DNA from: an uncultured Bacteroidota bacterium
Lineage (GTDB): Bacteria; Bacteroidota; Bacteroidia; Chitinophagales; Chitinophagaceae
Length of the DNA stretch: 64,000 nt
Assembly (NCBI GenBank): GCA_903887415.1
Contig: CAISPO010000029.1
Coordinates: 1-64,000 of the forward strand
Direction: 5' to 3'
The first letter of the stretch is position 1, and each line of letters opens with the position of its first letter. Below the pieces are notes generated by a model, which saw only the letters and a program-made list of their open reading frames with translations, made no database searches and was not told the DNA's origin. This document shows, piece by piece, positions 51,324 to 59,523 of this stretch. Position numbers and translations under genes: made by a program.

Positions 51324-51608
51324 TTATTTCTTACCGCTGCCGATCTTTGTAGAAAATTCTTTACCAGCTTTAAACTTAGGTACTTTGCGTGCTTTGATCT
51401 TGATAACCGCGCCAGTCTGTGGGTTGCGGCCATTGCGTGCAGCGCGCTCAGATACCGAGAATGTACCGAAGCCTACTAATGTAACACGGTCTCCCTTTTT
51501 AAGCGTAGTTACTACTGCGCCTGTAAATGCATCCAATGCATCGTTTGCCTGCACTTTAGTGATGCCAGCGTCTTTTGCAATTTTGTCAATTAATTCAGCC
51601 TTGTTCAT
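51324..51608 (-). CDS. hup: HU family DNA-binding protein
   Basis: 94 residues, a standard HU/IHF length. [20 protein letters not shown] is the N-terminal helical start; [20 protein letters not shown] is the strand before the arms, and [20 protein letters not shown] is the beta-arm with the intercalating proline region (RNPQTG). It bends and compacts DNA as a dimer in the nucleoid. A full promoter lies upstream (51653-51683) and a terminator downstream, so it is expressed alone and probably strongly. Confidence 0.95.
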   Translation of the reverse strand: MNKAELIDKIAKDAGITKVQANDALDAFTGAVVTTLKKGDRVTLVGFGTFSVSERAARNGRNPQTGAVIKIKARKVPKFKAGKEFSTKIGSGKK

Positions 51609-51652
51609 GCTTTTTAGTTTTTAGATGTGAAATAATATTTTTGTGAATGAGA

Positions 51653-51683
51653 CAAATATACTCACGTTTATTACACTTCCAAA
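51653..51683 (-). promoter_or_regulatory. Full Bacteroidota promoter of the HU gene
   Basis: On the minus strand TTTG, 19 bases, TATATTTG. Both elements match consensus, giving a leader of about 40 bases before the HU ATG. Confidence 0.75.
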
Positions 51684-51870
51684 TACTCAGAAAAAGAATT
51701 TTCCCGTTTCAAACCCTTGCCTGAAGCAGGTTTCCACAAGTTATTAACATTCTGCGCCTTTTGTAGTCAAAATGCAAAGGGTCAAAACGCCTTATGCTAG
51801 CCTGTTTCAGCAGATTGGCAGGAAATTTGCTTTATTAACAAATGCCGGAAACCTTTGCTACCGCCCATTA

Positions 51871-52173
51871 TCAGACAACTTCCATCACGGTACGAAATGC
51901 TGCGAACTTCCCACCAAAGAGTTTGAACCCTTTTTCGCGCATCCGTTGTGCATGCTTATCTATATAAGTATTGTAGTCGTCCATACTGTTCAGCATATAC
52001 TGTGCGGCATAAGTTACACCTTCAGCTTCATCCTGCTCCAGCAGCCTGCAGAGGCGGCAATCGGTAAACAAGCCAGTGCTCATCAGCTCTGCCATATGCT
52101 CTGTTTTCATCCACCTCACCCACGCGTCCGCAGTGTCAACGTCCACTTTAATAGTAACATTGTATAAGATCAT
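51871..52173 (-). CDS. DUF4286 family protein
   Basis: 100 residues. MILYNVTIKVDVDTADAWVR followed by WMKTEHMAELMSTGLFTDCR and TYAAQYMLNSMDDYNTYIDK is the pattern of DUF4286, a small ferredoxin-like (dimeric alpha-beta barrel type) family common in Bacteroidota. The FGGKFAAFRTVMEV end closes the sheet. Function unknown; the related fold often acts on small molecules or is a regulatory unit. Cytoplasmic. It follows rsgA on the same strand after 69 bases and may be co-transcribed with it. Confidence 0.85.
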   Translation of the reverse strand: MILYNVTIKVDVDTADAWVRWMKTEHMAELMSTGLFTDCRLCRLLEQDEAEGVTYAAQYMLNSMDDYNTYIDKHAQRMREKGFKLFGGKFAAFRTVMEVV

Positions 52174-52242
52174 GATCGTTTAAAATTTACAAGCTCTTTT
52201 AACTCTTTAACCTCTTAACCTTTTAGTCCTTAAACTCACCCA

Positions 52243-53169
52243 CTACCACTTCTTCTCTATGCTCTCGAGTATGGCCACATAGCTCACATACCTGTCCTCA
52301 GAGATTCGTTTGTCTATAACGCCCTGCTTCACGGCACATCCCGGCTCATTTATGTGCAGGCAGTTATTGAATTTACAATCTTTCATGACTATACGCATCT
52401 CGGGAAAGTATTGCGATAGCTCTTCCTTTTCAAAATCGATCAGCCCGAATTCTTTAACCCCTGGCGTATCTATTATCTTTCCACCGGCCGGCAGCTCAAA
52501 CATCTCTGCAAATGTAGTGGTATGCTGCCCTTTGCCGCTCCAGCCAGATACCACTTTTGTCTTAATGTCCACACCAGGAATGAATTGATTAACCAATGTG
52601 CTCTTGCCTACGCCCGAATGCCCACTGAATAATGTTGTCTTGCCTGTTAGCTTAGCTTCAAGTGAAGACAATGTGCTTTTATCTTTTGCTGCAACCGGGT
52701 AAACTTCATAGCCTGCCCTTCCATATATTTCCTTCCACAGCTGTAAAACTTCTTCACGCTTTTTTTTCAGCAGGTCTGTTTTATTTACCACAATAATGGC
52801 CGGGATATGATATGCTTCTGCAGTTATCAGGAAGCGGTCTATGAAGCCGGTGGAGGTTCGTGGGTCTGCTATAGATGTAACCAGCAGTGCCATATCGATA
52901 TTAGCAGCGATAATGTGCTTCTGGTTTTTGTTGTGCGGGGAAACGCGAACCATGTAATTGTGCCGGTCTGTTACTTCTTTAATAATGCCGGTCTTTACTC
53001 CTTCATCTTCCACATCAAAAACTACGTTATCGCCAACGGCAATCGGGTTGGTCGATGAAATATCTTCATCGATCTTCATCTTACCTTTTATACGCGCATC
53101 CCAGAAGTTTCCCTCCGGGTCCTGCACCAGGTACCAGCTTCCCGTTGATTTATAAACTAATCCCTGCAT
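52243..53169 (-). CDS. rsgA: Ribosome small subunit-dependent GTPase A
   Basis: 308 residues. Circularly permuted GTPase order is visible: N-terminal OB fold (about 1-75), then NKTDLL (G4), then GHSGVGKSTLVN (G1) and DTPGVKEFGL (G3), and a C-terminal zinc finger CKFNNCLHINEPGCAVKQG with three cysteines and a histidine. RsgA is a checkpoint GTPase in late assembly of the 30S subunit. A -7 box (TACTTTTG) lies 15 bases upstream of the ATG. The intergenic region before it carries two palindromic repeats. Confidence 0.95.
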   Translation of the reverse strand: MQGLVYKSTGSWYLVQDPEGNFWDARIKGKMKIDEDISSTNPIAVGDNVVFDVEDEGVKTGIIKEVTDRHNYMVRVSPHNKNQKHIIAANIDMALLVTSIADPRTSTGFIDRFLITAEAYHIPAIIVVNKTDLLKKKREEVLQLWKEIYGRAGYEVYPVAAKDKSTLSSLEAKLTGKTTLFSGHSGVGKSTLVNQFIPGVDIKTKVVSGWSGKGQHTTTFAEMFELPAGGKIIDTPGVKEFGLIDFEKEELSQYFPEMRIVMKDCKFNNCLHINEPGCAVKQGVIDKRISEDRYVSYVAILESIEKKW

Positions 53170-53184
53170 TAAAAATTAAAAATT

Positions 53185-53192
53185 CAAAAGTA
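53185..53192 (-). promoter_or_regulatory. -7 box of rsgA
   Basis: TACTTTTG on the minus strand, a full match to TAnnTTTG, 15 bases before the rsgA ATG. No TTG at the -33 distance. Confidence 0.45.
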
Positions 53193-53232
53193 AAAAGACC
53201 AAAATAAAATCGTTCTTCGTTGCATCCATTTC

Positions 53233-53260
53233 GTAGAGACGCAATGCATTGCGTCTCTAC
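53233..53260. repeat. Dispersed 28-bp palindromic repeat, copy D (perfect)
   Basis: A perfect 28-base palindrome: the arm GTAGAGACGCAATG is followed directly by its reverse complement. It is the reference copy for those at 1005, 39272 and 39359. Confidence 0.85.
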
Positions 53261-53302
53261 TTGTGTTGTGTAATGTACATTGGTCGTACGCAACTCACTC
53301 GA

Positions 53303-53338
53303 CCTCACCCTCTCCCCTGGGAGAGGGCCGGGGTGAGG
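53303..53338. repeat. CCTCACCCTCTCCC hairpin repeat
   Basis: CCTCACCCTCTCCC pairs with GGGAGAGGG and GGTGAGG further on, forming a GC-rich hairpin directly after the ABC permease stop. Related sequences follow atpG (54680) and lie after the lipoprotein gene (3560). Confidence 0.65.
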
Positions 53339-53341
53339 CGC

Positions 53342-54577
53342 TCATTCATACCTCAGCGCAACTATCGGATCCAGTTTCGCAGCTTTCATCGCCGGGTATA
53401 TCCCGGAGATCATGCCCACAACCGCGCAGAGGCTCACTCCCATAATTATCCAGAGCCACGGCACCACAAATCCGGTATGGAAAAACATACCGATCACATT
53501 TCCTATCAGCATCCCGAATATAATACCTACCGCTCCGCCCATCAGGCTGATGAGTATAGACTCTGTAAGGAATTGCCTTTTGATTATTGAAGACCGAGCA
53601 CCAAGCGCTTTGCTCACGCCTATCTCACGTGTGCGCTCCGCAACCGACACCAGCATGATGTTCATCAGCCCGATCACAGAGCCCAGTAGTGTGATGATCC
53701 CTATAATAACTCCCGCCCACCGTACATATTTCGTGCTGTCCAGCACGATGCTGACAAGCTCATTATTCTGTGTGATCGAAAAATTATCATTACCCCCAAG
53801 TGGCAGTTTCCGTATCACTCTAAACAAGCCTTCAGCTTCCTCGCCGGCAAAATCCTTCATTTTCACATCCGGCACTATTACTGTTATAAGATAGCTGTTA
53901 TCCCCACCATACAGAGCTCTTGCTGTATTGAGCGGGATGATCACCGCATTATCATTGTCCCCATTCATGCTTCCCCCTTTCGATTCCATTACACCGATCA
54001 CCTGGTATTTAACATCCCCTATCGATACTGTATTATTTATCGCGGCATTCGGGTTCTGTTTGAACAGCTTCTTTGCTACCCCACTACCTAAAATACAGGT
54101 ATAGCTGCCAGATTGTATTTCGGATACTGAGAAGTTTCGCCCGGCATCCAGCTTGGTGTCAACTGCCGCAAGGTAAGTCTCTTCCACACCCGTTATATGT
54201 ACATTTGGATTCGTTTTCTCGGATTCGTGGTGAACCGTTGCAATGCTCGTCCCGTCCACCGAGATACTGACTATGCTGGGAAAAGTGAACCGTTCCCGGA
54301 ATGCCCGCGCCTCATCAAACGTAATATTCTTTTCCACGGAAGTGCGCCTGCCCCGGTGGCTTTTCTTCTTTACCACCTCATTGATGATCTGGAACGAATT
54401 GACGCCCATGCTGCTGAGGTTAGTTTCGATGGCCTGCTGCATTACATCCTTGGCAGTAAGTATCCCCACGAGCGCCATAATACCAAGCCCTATTATCGTG
54501 ATAGTAAGCACCGACCGCAAACGGTTGGTGCGTATGGCCCTGAAAGCAAGTGTAAGATTAAAAAAAAACTGCCGCAT
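53342..54577 (-). CDS. MacB-like ABC transporter permease
   Basis: 411 residues. The ATG at 54577 is chosen over a TTG at 54586, which lies inside the -7 box. Order: N-terminal transmembrane helix (VLTITIIGLGIMALVGILTA), a periplasmic MacB-PCD-like domain at about 45-250, and a C-terminal FtsX domain with three helices (WAGVIIGIITLLGSVIGLMN, MGGAVGIIFGMLIGNVIGMF, WIIMGVSLCAVVGMISGIYP) and the cytoplasmic loop ERTREIGVSKALGARSS. It works with an ATPase encoded elsewhere in export of peptides, lipoproteins or drugs. The end PAMKAAKLDPIVALRYE is the usual FtsX tail. Confidence 0.9.
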   Translation of the reverse strand: MRQFFFNLTLAFRAIRTNRLRSVLTITIIGLGIMALVGILTAKDVMQQAIETNLSSMGVNSFQIINEVVKKKSHRGRRTSVEKNITFDEARAFRERFTFPSIVSISVDGTSIATVHHESEKTNPNVHITGVEETYLAAVDTKLDAGRNFSVSEIQSGSYTCILGSGVAKKLFKQNPNAAINNTVSIGDVKYQVIGVMESKGGSMNGDNDNAVIIPLNTARALYGGDNSYLITVIVPDVKMKDFAGEEAEGLFRVIRKLPLGGNDNFSITQNNELVSIVLDSTKYVRWAGVIIGIITLLGSVIGLMNIMLVSVAERTREIGVSKALGARSSIIKRQFLTESILISLMGGAVGIIFGMLIGNVIGMFFHTGFVVPWLWIIMGVSLCAVVGMISGIYPAMKAAKLDPIVALRYE

Positions 54578-54583
54578 TCCCGC

Positions 54584-54616
54584 CAAAGATAACTAAGAAC
54601 CCACGATTTGCTGCAA
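54584..54616 (-). promoter_or_regulatory. Promoter of the ABC permease gene
   Basis: On the minus strand TTG, 22 bases, TATCTTTG. The -7 box ends six bases before the ATG at 54577, leaving almost no leader. Confidence 0.5.
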
Positions 54617-54645
54617 GTAAAAACCCTTGCATTTCTGCAAGGGTT
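54617..54645 (-). terminator. Intrinsic terminator of atpG
   Basis: On the minus strand AACCCTTGCA pairs with TGCAAGGGTT around GAAA, followed by a T-rich end. It lies 60 bases after the atpG stop, beyond a GC-rich hairpin repeat. Confidence 0.85.
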
Positions 54646-54679
54646 CAACTATCTAAATTTCTCTGCTCATTCGACCTTA

Positions 54680-54696
54680 CCTCTCCTTCGGAGAGG
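54680..54696. repeat. CCTCTCC-TTC-GGAGAGG hairpin repeat
   Basis: A short perfect hairpin (7-bp arms, 3-base loop) just after the atpG stop. It resembles the core of the hairpin at 53303. Confidence 0.55.
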
Positions 54697-54705
54697 CCGG
54701 AGAGG

Positions 54706-55590
54706 TTACCCCTGCAACGCCGCCGCACCGCTTACTATTTCCGTAAGCTCGGTAGTGATCGCTGCCTGGCGTGCCCTGTTGTAGCTTATCTTCAATGATT
54801 TCAATAGCTCATTCGCATTTTCACTCGCCTTATCCATTGCGGTCATACGTGCACCGTGCTCAGAAGCATTGGCATCCAGCACAGCCTTGAAGACTTGTGT
54901 GTTCAATATCTTAGGCATCAGTTCCTGCAGCAGTACACCCATCGATGGCTCAAAAATGAAATCAACGCTCTTTTTAGACCCTGTCGCCTTTGGTGTCTTT
55001 GGTATCGGCAGGTAAGGCTCCGCTACAAATACCTGTGTAGCGGCATTCTTGAACTGGCTATACACTAGCTCTACCCGGTCATATTGCTTATCCAGGAATG
55101 CTTGTTGTGCATATTGGGCAGCATTGCGCACATTATCAAATGACAGATCGGAGAAGATATTCCAATAGTCATCCACCACCTTGTAACTGTTGCGCAAAAA
55201 ATATTCATACCCTTTCTTGCCGATTGGCAGTATAGTCACATTTCCTTTTGCAGACTGGTTTGCATACTTGGTCTTAATGATCTCGCGCGTCATTTTTATT
55301 ACATAGGTGTTGTAACCACCGCAAAGCCCCCTGTCGCTGGTAATAGGAATCATCAGCACTCTTTCTGCCGGGCGCTCATCTGCCAGCGGCATACCACCCT
55401 CTGCTGATGTATTGCTTACTATATTGCTCAGCATTTCCTGCAGTTTCTGGGTGTATGGGCGCATCTGGATGATCGCATCCTGCGCACGGCGCAGTTTTGC
55501 GGCGCTCACCATCTTCATAGCCTTGGTTATCTGCTGGGTAGATGTTACTGACTTTATTCGATTACGAACCTCTTTAAGTTGTCCCGACAT
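54706..55590 (-). CDS. atpG: ATP synthase F1 subunit gamma
   Basis: 294 residues. MSGQLKEVRNRIKSVTSTQQ with ITKAMKMVSAAKLRRAQ is the N-terminal coiled-coil helix, ITSDRGLCGGYNTYVIK is the family signature, and the C-terminal helix is SENANELLKSLKISYNRARQ with AAITTELTEIVSGAAAL. It is the rotating shaft of F1. No other atp gene lies next to it here, which implies a split ATP synthase gene set, as is often seen in Bacteroidota. It has a full promoter of its own and a terminator, consistent with separate expression. Confidence 0.96.
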   Translation of the reverse strand: MSGQLKEVRNRIKSVTSTQQITKAMKMVSAAKLRRAQDAIIQMRPYTQKLQEMLSNIVSNTSAEGGMPLADERPAERVLMIPITSDRGLCGGYNTYVIKMTREIIKTKYANQSAKGNVTILPIGKKGYEYFLRNSYKVVDDYWNIFSDLSFDNVRNAAQYAQQAFLDKQYDRVELVYSQFKNAATQVFVAEPYLPIPKTPKATGSKKSVDFIFEPSMGVLLQELMPKILNTQVFKAVLDANASEHGARMTAMDKASENANELLKSLKISYNRARQAAITTELTEIVSGAAALQG

Positions 55591-55623
55591 ATTAAATTAT
55601 AAATAACGATGATAAAACCGCGG

Positions 55624-55654
55624 CAAAATTACCCATTTTGGAGAAGTTGGCAAA
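55624..55654 (-). promoter_or_regulatory. Full Bacteroidota promoter of atpG
   Basis: On the minus strand TTTG, 19 bases, TAATTTTG; both elements match consensus and give a leader of about 30 bases before the atpG ATG. Confidence 0.75.
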
Positions 55655-55666
55655 ATAAAAATGTCT

Positions 55667-56467
55667 CTAAAAAAATACCGCCATTTCCTTCTGGTACTTC
55701 CGGGCCTCTTCATTAGCTCGTTCGGCAAAAGCGGCGCTGCTATCCGCAAATATGATCCCCCGTGATACATTTATCAGCACCCCGGCATCTTTGTTGAACG
55801 CATTCCGGCATACCGTATCCACATCGCCACCCTGCGCACCTACGCCCGGCACCAGGAAAAAATGTTCCGGCAGCAATGCCCTCACCGCTTGTAGTTGTTC
55901 TTTCCGTGTAGCCCCTATTACAAACATGATATTTTCCGGTGTGCCCCATGAGGCAACCGTTTTCAACACTTTTTGGTACAGCAGTTCATCACCGCACTGC
56001 TGCAATTGAAAATCAGCACTTCCTGCATTCGACGTCAGCCCCAATACTATTGACCATTTTCCCTCAAATTGCAAAAAAGGCTTCACACTATCGGCACCCA
56101 TATAAGGGGCTACAGTTACACTGTCAAACGGATAAGTATGAAAGAACGTCCGCGCATACTGTTCTGAAGTGTTGCCAATATCACCGCGTTTTGCGTCGGC
56201 AATGGTGAAGATACCTTTAGGTATATAATTGAGTGTCTTTTCCATGCTCACCCACCCTTTAAGGCCTTGCGCTTCATAAAACGCCGTATTGATCTTATAA
56301 GCAACTGCATAGTCCTTCGTTGCATCAATAATAGCTTTATTAAACACAAATACCGGGTCTTCTTCCCGCAGCAGGTGGGCAGGTATTTTCGTTATGTCGG
56401 TGTCCAGCCCCACACAGAGCACTGATTTTTTATTAAAGATGGACTCTACTAATTGTGTACGGTTCAT
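55667..56467 (-). CDS. pyrF: Orotidine 5'-phosphate decarboxylase
   Basis: 266 residues, the longer subfamily 2 of PyrF. VLCVGLDTDITKIP starts the barrel; YKINTAFYEAQG binds the substrate; DAKRGDIGNTSEQYA holds the catalytic Asp-Lys pair; the phosphate loop is LVPGVGAQGGD and NVSRGIIFA. It makes UMP in the last step of de novo pyrimidine synthesis. TATCTTTA, a one-mismatch -7 box, ends four bases before the ATG. It is divergent from mqnA, 152 bases apart. Confidence 0.95.
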   Translation of the reverse strand: MNRTQLVESIFNKKSVLCVGLDTDITKIPAHLLREEDPVFVFNKAIIDATKDYAVAYKINTAFYEAQGLKGWVSMEKTLNYIPKGIFTIADAKRGDIGNTSEQYARTFFHTYPFDSVTVAPYMGADSVKPFLQFEGKWSIVLGLTSNAGSADFQLQQCGDELLYQKVLKTVASWGTPENIMFVIGATRKEQLQAVRALLPEHFFLVPGVGAQGGDVDTVCRNAFNKDAGVLINVSRGIIFADSSAAFAERANEEARKYQKEMAVFF

Positions 56468-56594
56468 GCGATAAAGATAATTGATTGAGTCAAAATCTCT
56501 TTTTCAAATGGCCTCCCCGAAAACATTTTCGTAAAAAGATGTTATTCTGTGTTAGCCCACGCGTACAGTACAAAGGATTGGAATTTTTAAGCCT

Positions 56595-56602
56595 TATCTT
56601 TG
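56595..56602 (+). promoter_or_regulatory. -7 box of mqnA
   Basis: TATCTTTG, a full match to TAnnTTTG, ending 17 bases before the TTG start at 56620. It shows that the open frame further upstream is not translated from this promoter. Confidence 0.5.
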
Positions 56603-56619
56603 CCCGCAAAAAAAGAGTA

Positions 56620-57366
56620 TTGAACTCCAGGATAAAGATAGGTGCGGTAAGTTATCTGAATACCAAGCCCTTGCTGTATGGCATTGAGCATAACGACATC
56701 AGCAACGAGATTGAGATCATTGTGGACTACCCAGCCCGGCTGGCTAAAAGCCTGATGGACGGAACAATAGATATGGCTCTGCTACCCGTAGCTGCAATTC
56801 CTTCCATACATGGTGCGCACATTGTAAGTGATTATGGCATTGGGGCAGATGGCAATGTAGTCTCTGTTGCCATCTTTAGCCAGGTGCCCATGGACGAGAT
56901 CGAAACCGTTTATCTCGATTATCAGTCGCGCACATCAGTGAGGCTGGCGCAACTGCTGCTAGAAAAGCACTGGAAGAAAAAAGTAGTTTATAAGCCTGCA
57001 CCTGAAAACTTTATTGAACAGATCAGCGGCACAACTGCCGGCGTTATCATTGGCGACAGGGCCCTGCAGCAGCTTGTTAATTTTGAGTACATCTACGATC
57101 TTTCGGCAGCGTGGAAAGACTATACGGGGCTGGACTTCATTTTTGCAGCATGGGTCACAAACAAACCGCTGCCAGCTGATTTCATAGCCCGCTTCAACGA
57201 GGCTAATGCAGACGGGTTAACGCATGTTGAAGCAGTAATAGCAGAAAACCCATTTCCTTATTACGACCTGCACACCTACTACACCGATAATATAAAATTT
57301 CATCTCGATGATCAGAAAAAGAAAGGCCTCGAAAAATTCCTGGAAATGATCGGCGAGGGCCGCTAA
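56620..57366 (+). CDS. mqnA: Chorismate dehydratase (menaquinone biosynthesis, futalosine route)
   Basis: 248 residues from a TTG start. The frame is open for 45 more codons, but those would lie upstream of the -7 box and look unlike the family; starting at 56620 puts IKIGAVSYLNTKPLLYGI at residue 4, as in MqnA proteins. DYPARLAKSLMDGTIDMALL and VYLDYQSRTSVRLAQLLLE are further conserved parts of this periplasmic-binding-like fold. MqnA converts chorismate to 3-enolpyruvylbenzoate in the cytoplasm. It ends one base from the stop of the convergent pseudouridine synthase gene. Confidence 0.9.
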   Translation: MNSRIKIGAVSYLNTKPLLYGIEHNDISNEIEIIVDYPARLAKSLMDGTIDMALLPVAAIPSIHGAHIVSDYGIGADGNVVSVAIFSQVPMDEIETVYLDYQSRTSVRLAQLLLEKHWKKKVVYKPAPENFIEQISGTTAGVIIGDRALQQLVNFEYIYDLSAAWKDYTGLDFIFAAWVTNKPLPADFIARFNEANADGLTHVEAVIAENPFPYYDLHTYYTDNIKFHLDDQKKKGLEKFLEMIGEGR

Positions 57367-57367
57367 A

Positions 57368-58315
57368 TTATTTGCTGCTCTTTCCCTTCTTGCTTCTAAA
57401 ATCTTTATAAGTACCCTTTTTACTTTTTTCGCGGGGAGCCCTCGCTCCAGTTTCACCCGCTACCTTTTTACCCTTTCCCCCCATTATCTTTTTGTCTCTT
57501 TCACCTATTCCCTCGCCCGGCACAAACTCTTTCTTCTTTTTAGGAATGTACTGCACCTTAGCACGCTCCGCTCCTTTTTCCTTCGGCCCGGCATCTGTCT
57601 TGCTTGAGTCAGCAACCAGTTCATTCAGCTTCTCAATTTCCGGCAGGGTCAGGTAGCGCCACTTGCCCACGGCCAGAGCGCCGAGCTCTACGTTCATTAT
57701 CCTAACCCTGGTCAGGCTCTTTACCTCATATCCAAGGTGCTCGCACATACGCCTTATCTGCCGGTTGAGGCCTTGCGTAAGTATGATGCGAAATCGCCTG
57801 CTGCCCTCCTGCCGCACAAAACACGGCTTTGTTATCTTACCCAGTACCGGTACCCCCCCGCTCATTTGCTTCACAAATTCCGGCGTCACTGCCCGGTCCA
57901 CAGATACTACATATTCCTTTTCGTGGTGGTTACTCGCACGCAGTATCTTGTTCACAATATCACCGTCGTTGGTAAGGAATATCAATCCATCAGAATCCTT
58001 GTCCAGCCTGCCAACCGGGAATATTCGCTTCGGGTGGTTGATAAAATAGATGATATTCGACCGGTCTTTGGCATCGGTTGTTGAGGTAACTCCCACCGGC
58101 TTATTGAACGCTATGTATATCGGGCGGGCTTTCGACTTTACCTTTATAGGTTCGCCATCTACCTCTACGGTATCACCAGGGGCCACTTTCGCACCGGGCA
58201 GCACCAGTTCGCCGTTTACCGTTACCCGCGCCTGCTCTATCAGTTTATCAGCATCCCTTCGCGAGCAAAAGCCCGATGAGCTTATGTATTTGTTCAGGCT
58301 GGTCTTATCTTCCAT
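57368..58315 (-). CDS. rRNA pseudouridine synthase, RluF/RluB type
   Basis: 315 residues starting MEDKTSLNKYISSSGFCSRR. An S4 RNA-binding domain (about 7-65) is followed by the RsuA-type catalytic domain with IYIAFNKPVGVTSTTDAKDR and the catalytic aspartate in FPVGRLDKDSDGLIFLTNDG, then GLNRQIRRMCEHLGYEV. The C-terminal 80 residues are a lysine- and glycine-rich tail (PKKKKEFVPGEG, ending RSKKGKSSK), disordered and likely RNA-binding; such tails are common in Bacteroidota homologues. Closest in pattern to RluF, which modifies 23S rRNA U2604; the target here is inferred. Confidence 0.9.
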   Translation of the reverse strand: MEDKTSLNKYISSSGFCSRRDADKLIEQARVTVNGELVLPGAKVAPGDTVEVDGEPIKVKSKARPIYIAFNKPVGVTSTTDAKDRSNIIYFINHPKRIFPVGRLDKDSDGLIFLTNDGDIVNKILRASNHHEKEYVVSVDRAVTPEFVKQMSGGVPVLGKITKPCFVRQEGSRRFRIILTQGLNRQIRRMCEHLGYEVKSLTRVRIMNVELGALAVGKWRYLTLPEIEKLNELVADSSKTDAGPKEKGAERAKVQYIPKKKKEFVPGEGIGERDKKIMGGKGKKVAGETGARAPREKSKKGTYKDFRSKKGKSSK

Positions 58316-58455
58316 TGGGTAAAAGTACCAAATAGAAACTCCAAATTCGAATAAACCGATTCGGGCTCCGTGAAGAATTAAGTGATCCGTACTTTTTGAA
58401 TGCTCACTTTTGAATTTGAAAATCAATACGTACGCTAAAGCTGCACTGACAGGGA

Positions 58456-59523
58456 TTAGCGAACGGGCGGGTCTGCCTGATTTGACTTTCGTCCAAAATT
58501 CAGAGAATTGATCTTTTTCCTTATCGGGTTTTCAAAAAAATAATAGCTCATAGACGCAACAAGTACCAGCATGCAGAAGAAAAAATAGAAAAAACGCTGC
58601 TTATCGATGTGCAGATACCTGATATTTAGATTATCCAGCCACATAAACACCGGCATTTGCAGAATGTAGATACCATAGCTTATTTCGCCTATAAACACTA
58701 ATGGCCTGATATTCAGGATCCGGGGATTGCTAACGCTCAAACTTAGTATAAACAGCATGAAAACCGGCGCAATTAACCCGGCATGGCAACTCAGGCTTTG
58801 AGGCATAAAAGCCATCAGGAACACTATAATAACGAACATGGTCAACGCCAGCCATCCATATTTCCTGTTGGGTAAACCAATTTTCCCAAATAAATAGCCC
58901 CCAAACATGCCGATAAGAAACTGGTTGATGTGGATAAGTGGGCTAAACATCACAGTATCGATAATATTACTGCTCAAAACATGCCTGAGGGGGAAGTAAT
59001 GTAAATGAATGATCTGCGATGATAGATAAAGCACGATAGTCATAACAATAAAAAACTTAGTATTCCTTTTCAGGATGACAAGAAAAAAGGGAAATAACAG
59101 GTAAAAACACATTTCAACGGATAGCGTCCAGGCGGGAATGTTCAGATTCATTGCGTAGTCAGGAATATACGCTTGCAACAACAATGCATGAACAACTATC
59201 AATTTTATGTTATAAGGAGTAAATGAAAACCCGCTGTAATGATAACTGAGACAGACAAAAAAAGCCAGCGCAAATAAATACACGGGGACGATTCTTGCAA
59301 TCCTCTTTCTGATATAATCTGCATATACTATGCTCTTTTCCCTATGGGCAGTATATAATACAAATCCTGAAAGAATAAAGAAATAGCCCACGGCTAAGGC
59401 GCCATGTTGAAAAAAATTGGTAAACCGGTTAAATGGAAAATAAATCCATCCAAAATGAAATATGACCACCATTATAGCTGCCACGCCACGGGTGGTCGTA
59501 AGGGCGTTTATTTGTTTTCCCAC
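58456..59523 (-). CDS. Acyltransferase family protein (OafA/YrhL type)
   Basis: 355 residues from a GTG start. About ten membrane helices. The acyltransferase 3 motif is at the N terminus: INALTTTRGVAAIMVVIFHF with the conserved R-G..A...V..FH, then YFFILSGFVL and the basic loop YIRKRIARIVPVYLFAL. Known members transfer acetyl or other acyl groups to sugars of O-antigen, exopolysaccharide or membrane lipids at the inner membrane. No polysaccharide cluster is adjacent, so the acceptor is unknown. Upstream lies the 720-base stretch without genes. Confidence 0.88.
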   Translation of the reverse strand: MGKQINALTTTRGVAAIMVVIFHFGWIYFPFNRFTNFFQHGALAVGYFFILSGFVLYTAHREKSIVYADYIRKRIARIVPVYLFALAFFVCLSYHYSGFSFTPYNIKLIVVHALLLQAYIPDYAMNLNIPAWTLSVEMCFYLLFPFFLVILKRNTKFFIVMTIVLYLSSQIIHLHYFPLRHVLSSNIIDTVMFSPLIHINQFLIGMFGGYLFGKIGLPNRKYGWLALTMFVIIVFLMAFMPQSLSCHAGLIAPVFMLFILSLSVSNPRILNIRPLVFIGEISYGIYILQMPVFMWLDNLNIRYLHIDKQRFFYFFFCMLVLVASMSYYFFENPIRKKINSLNFGRKSNQADPPVR

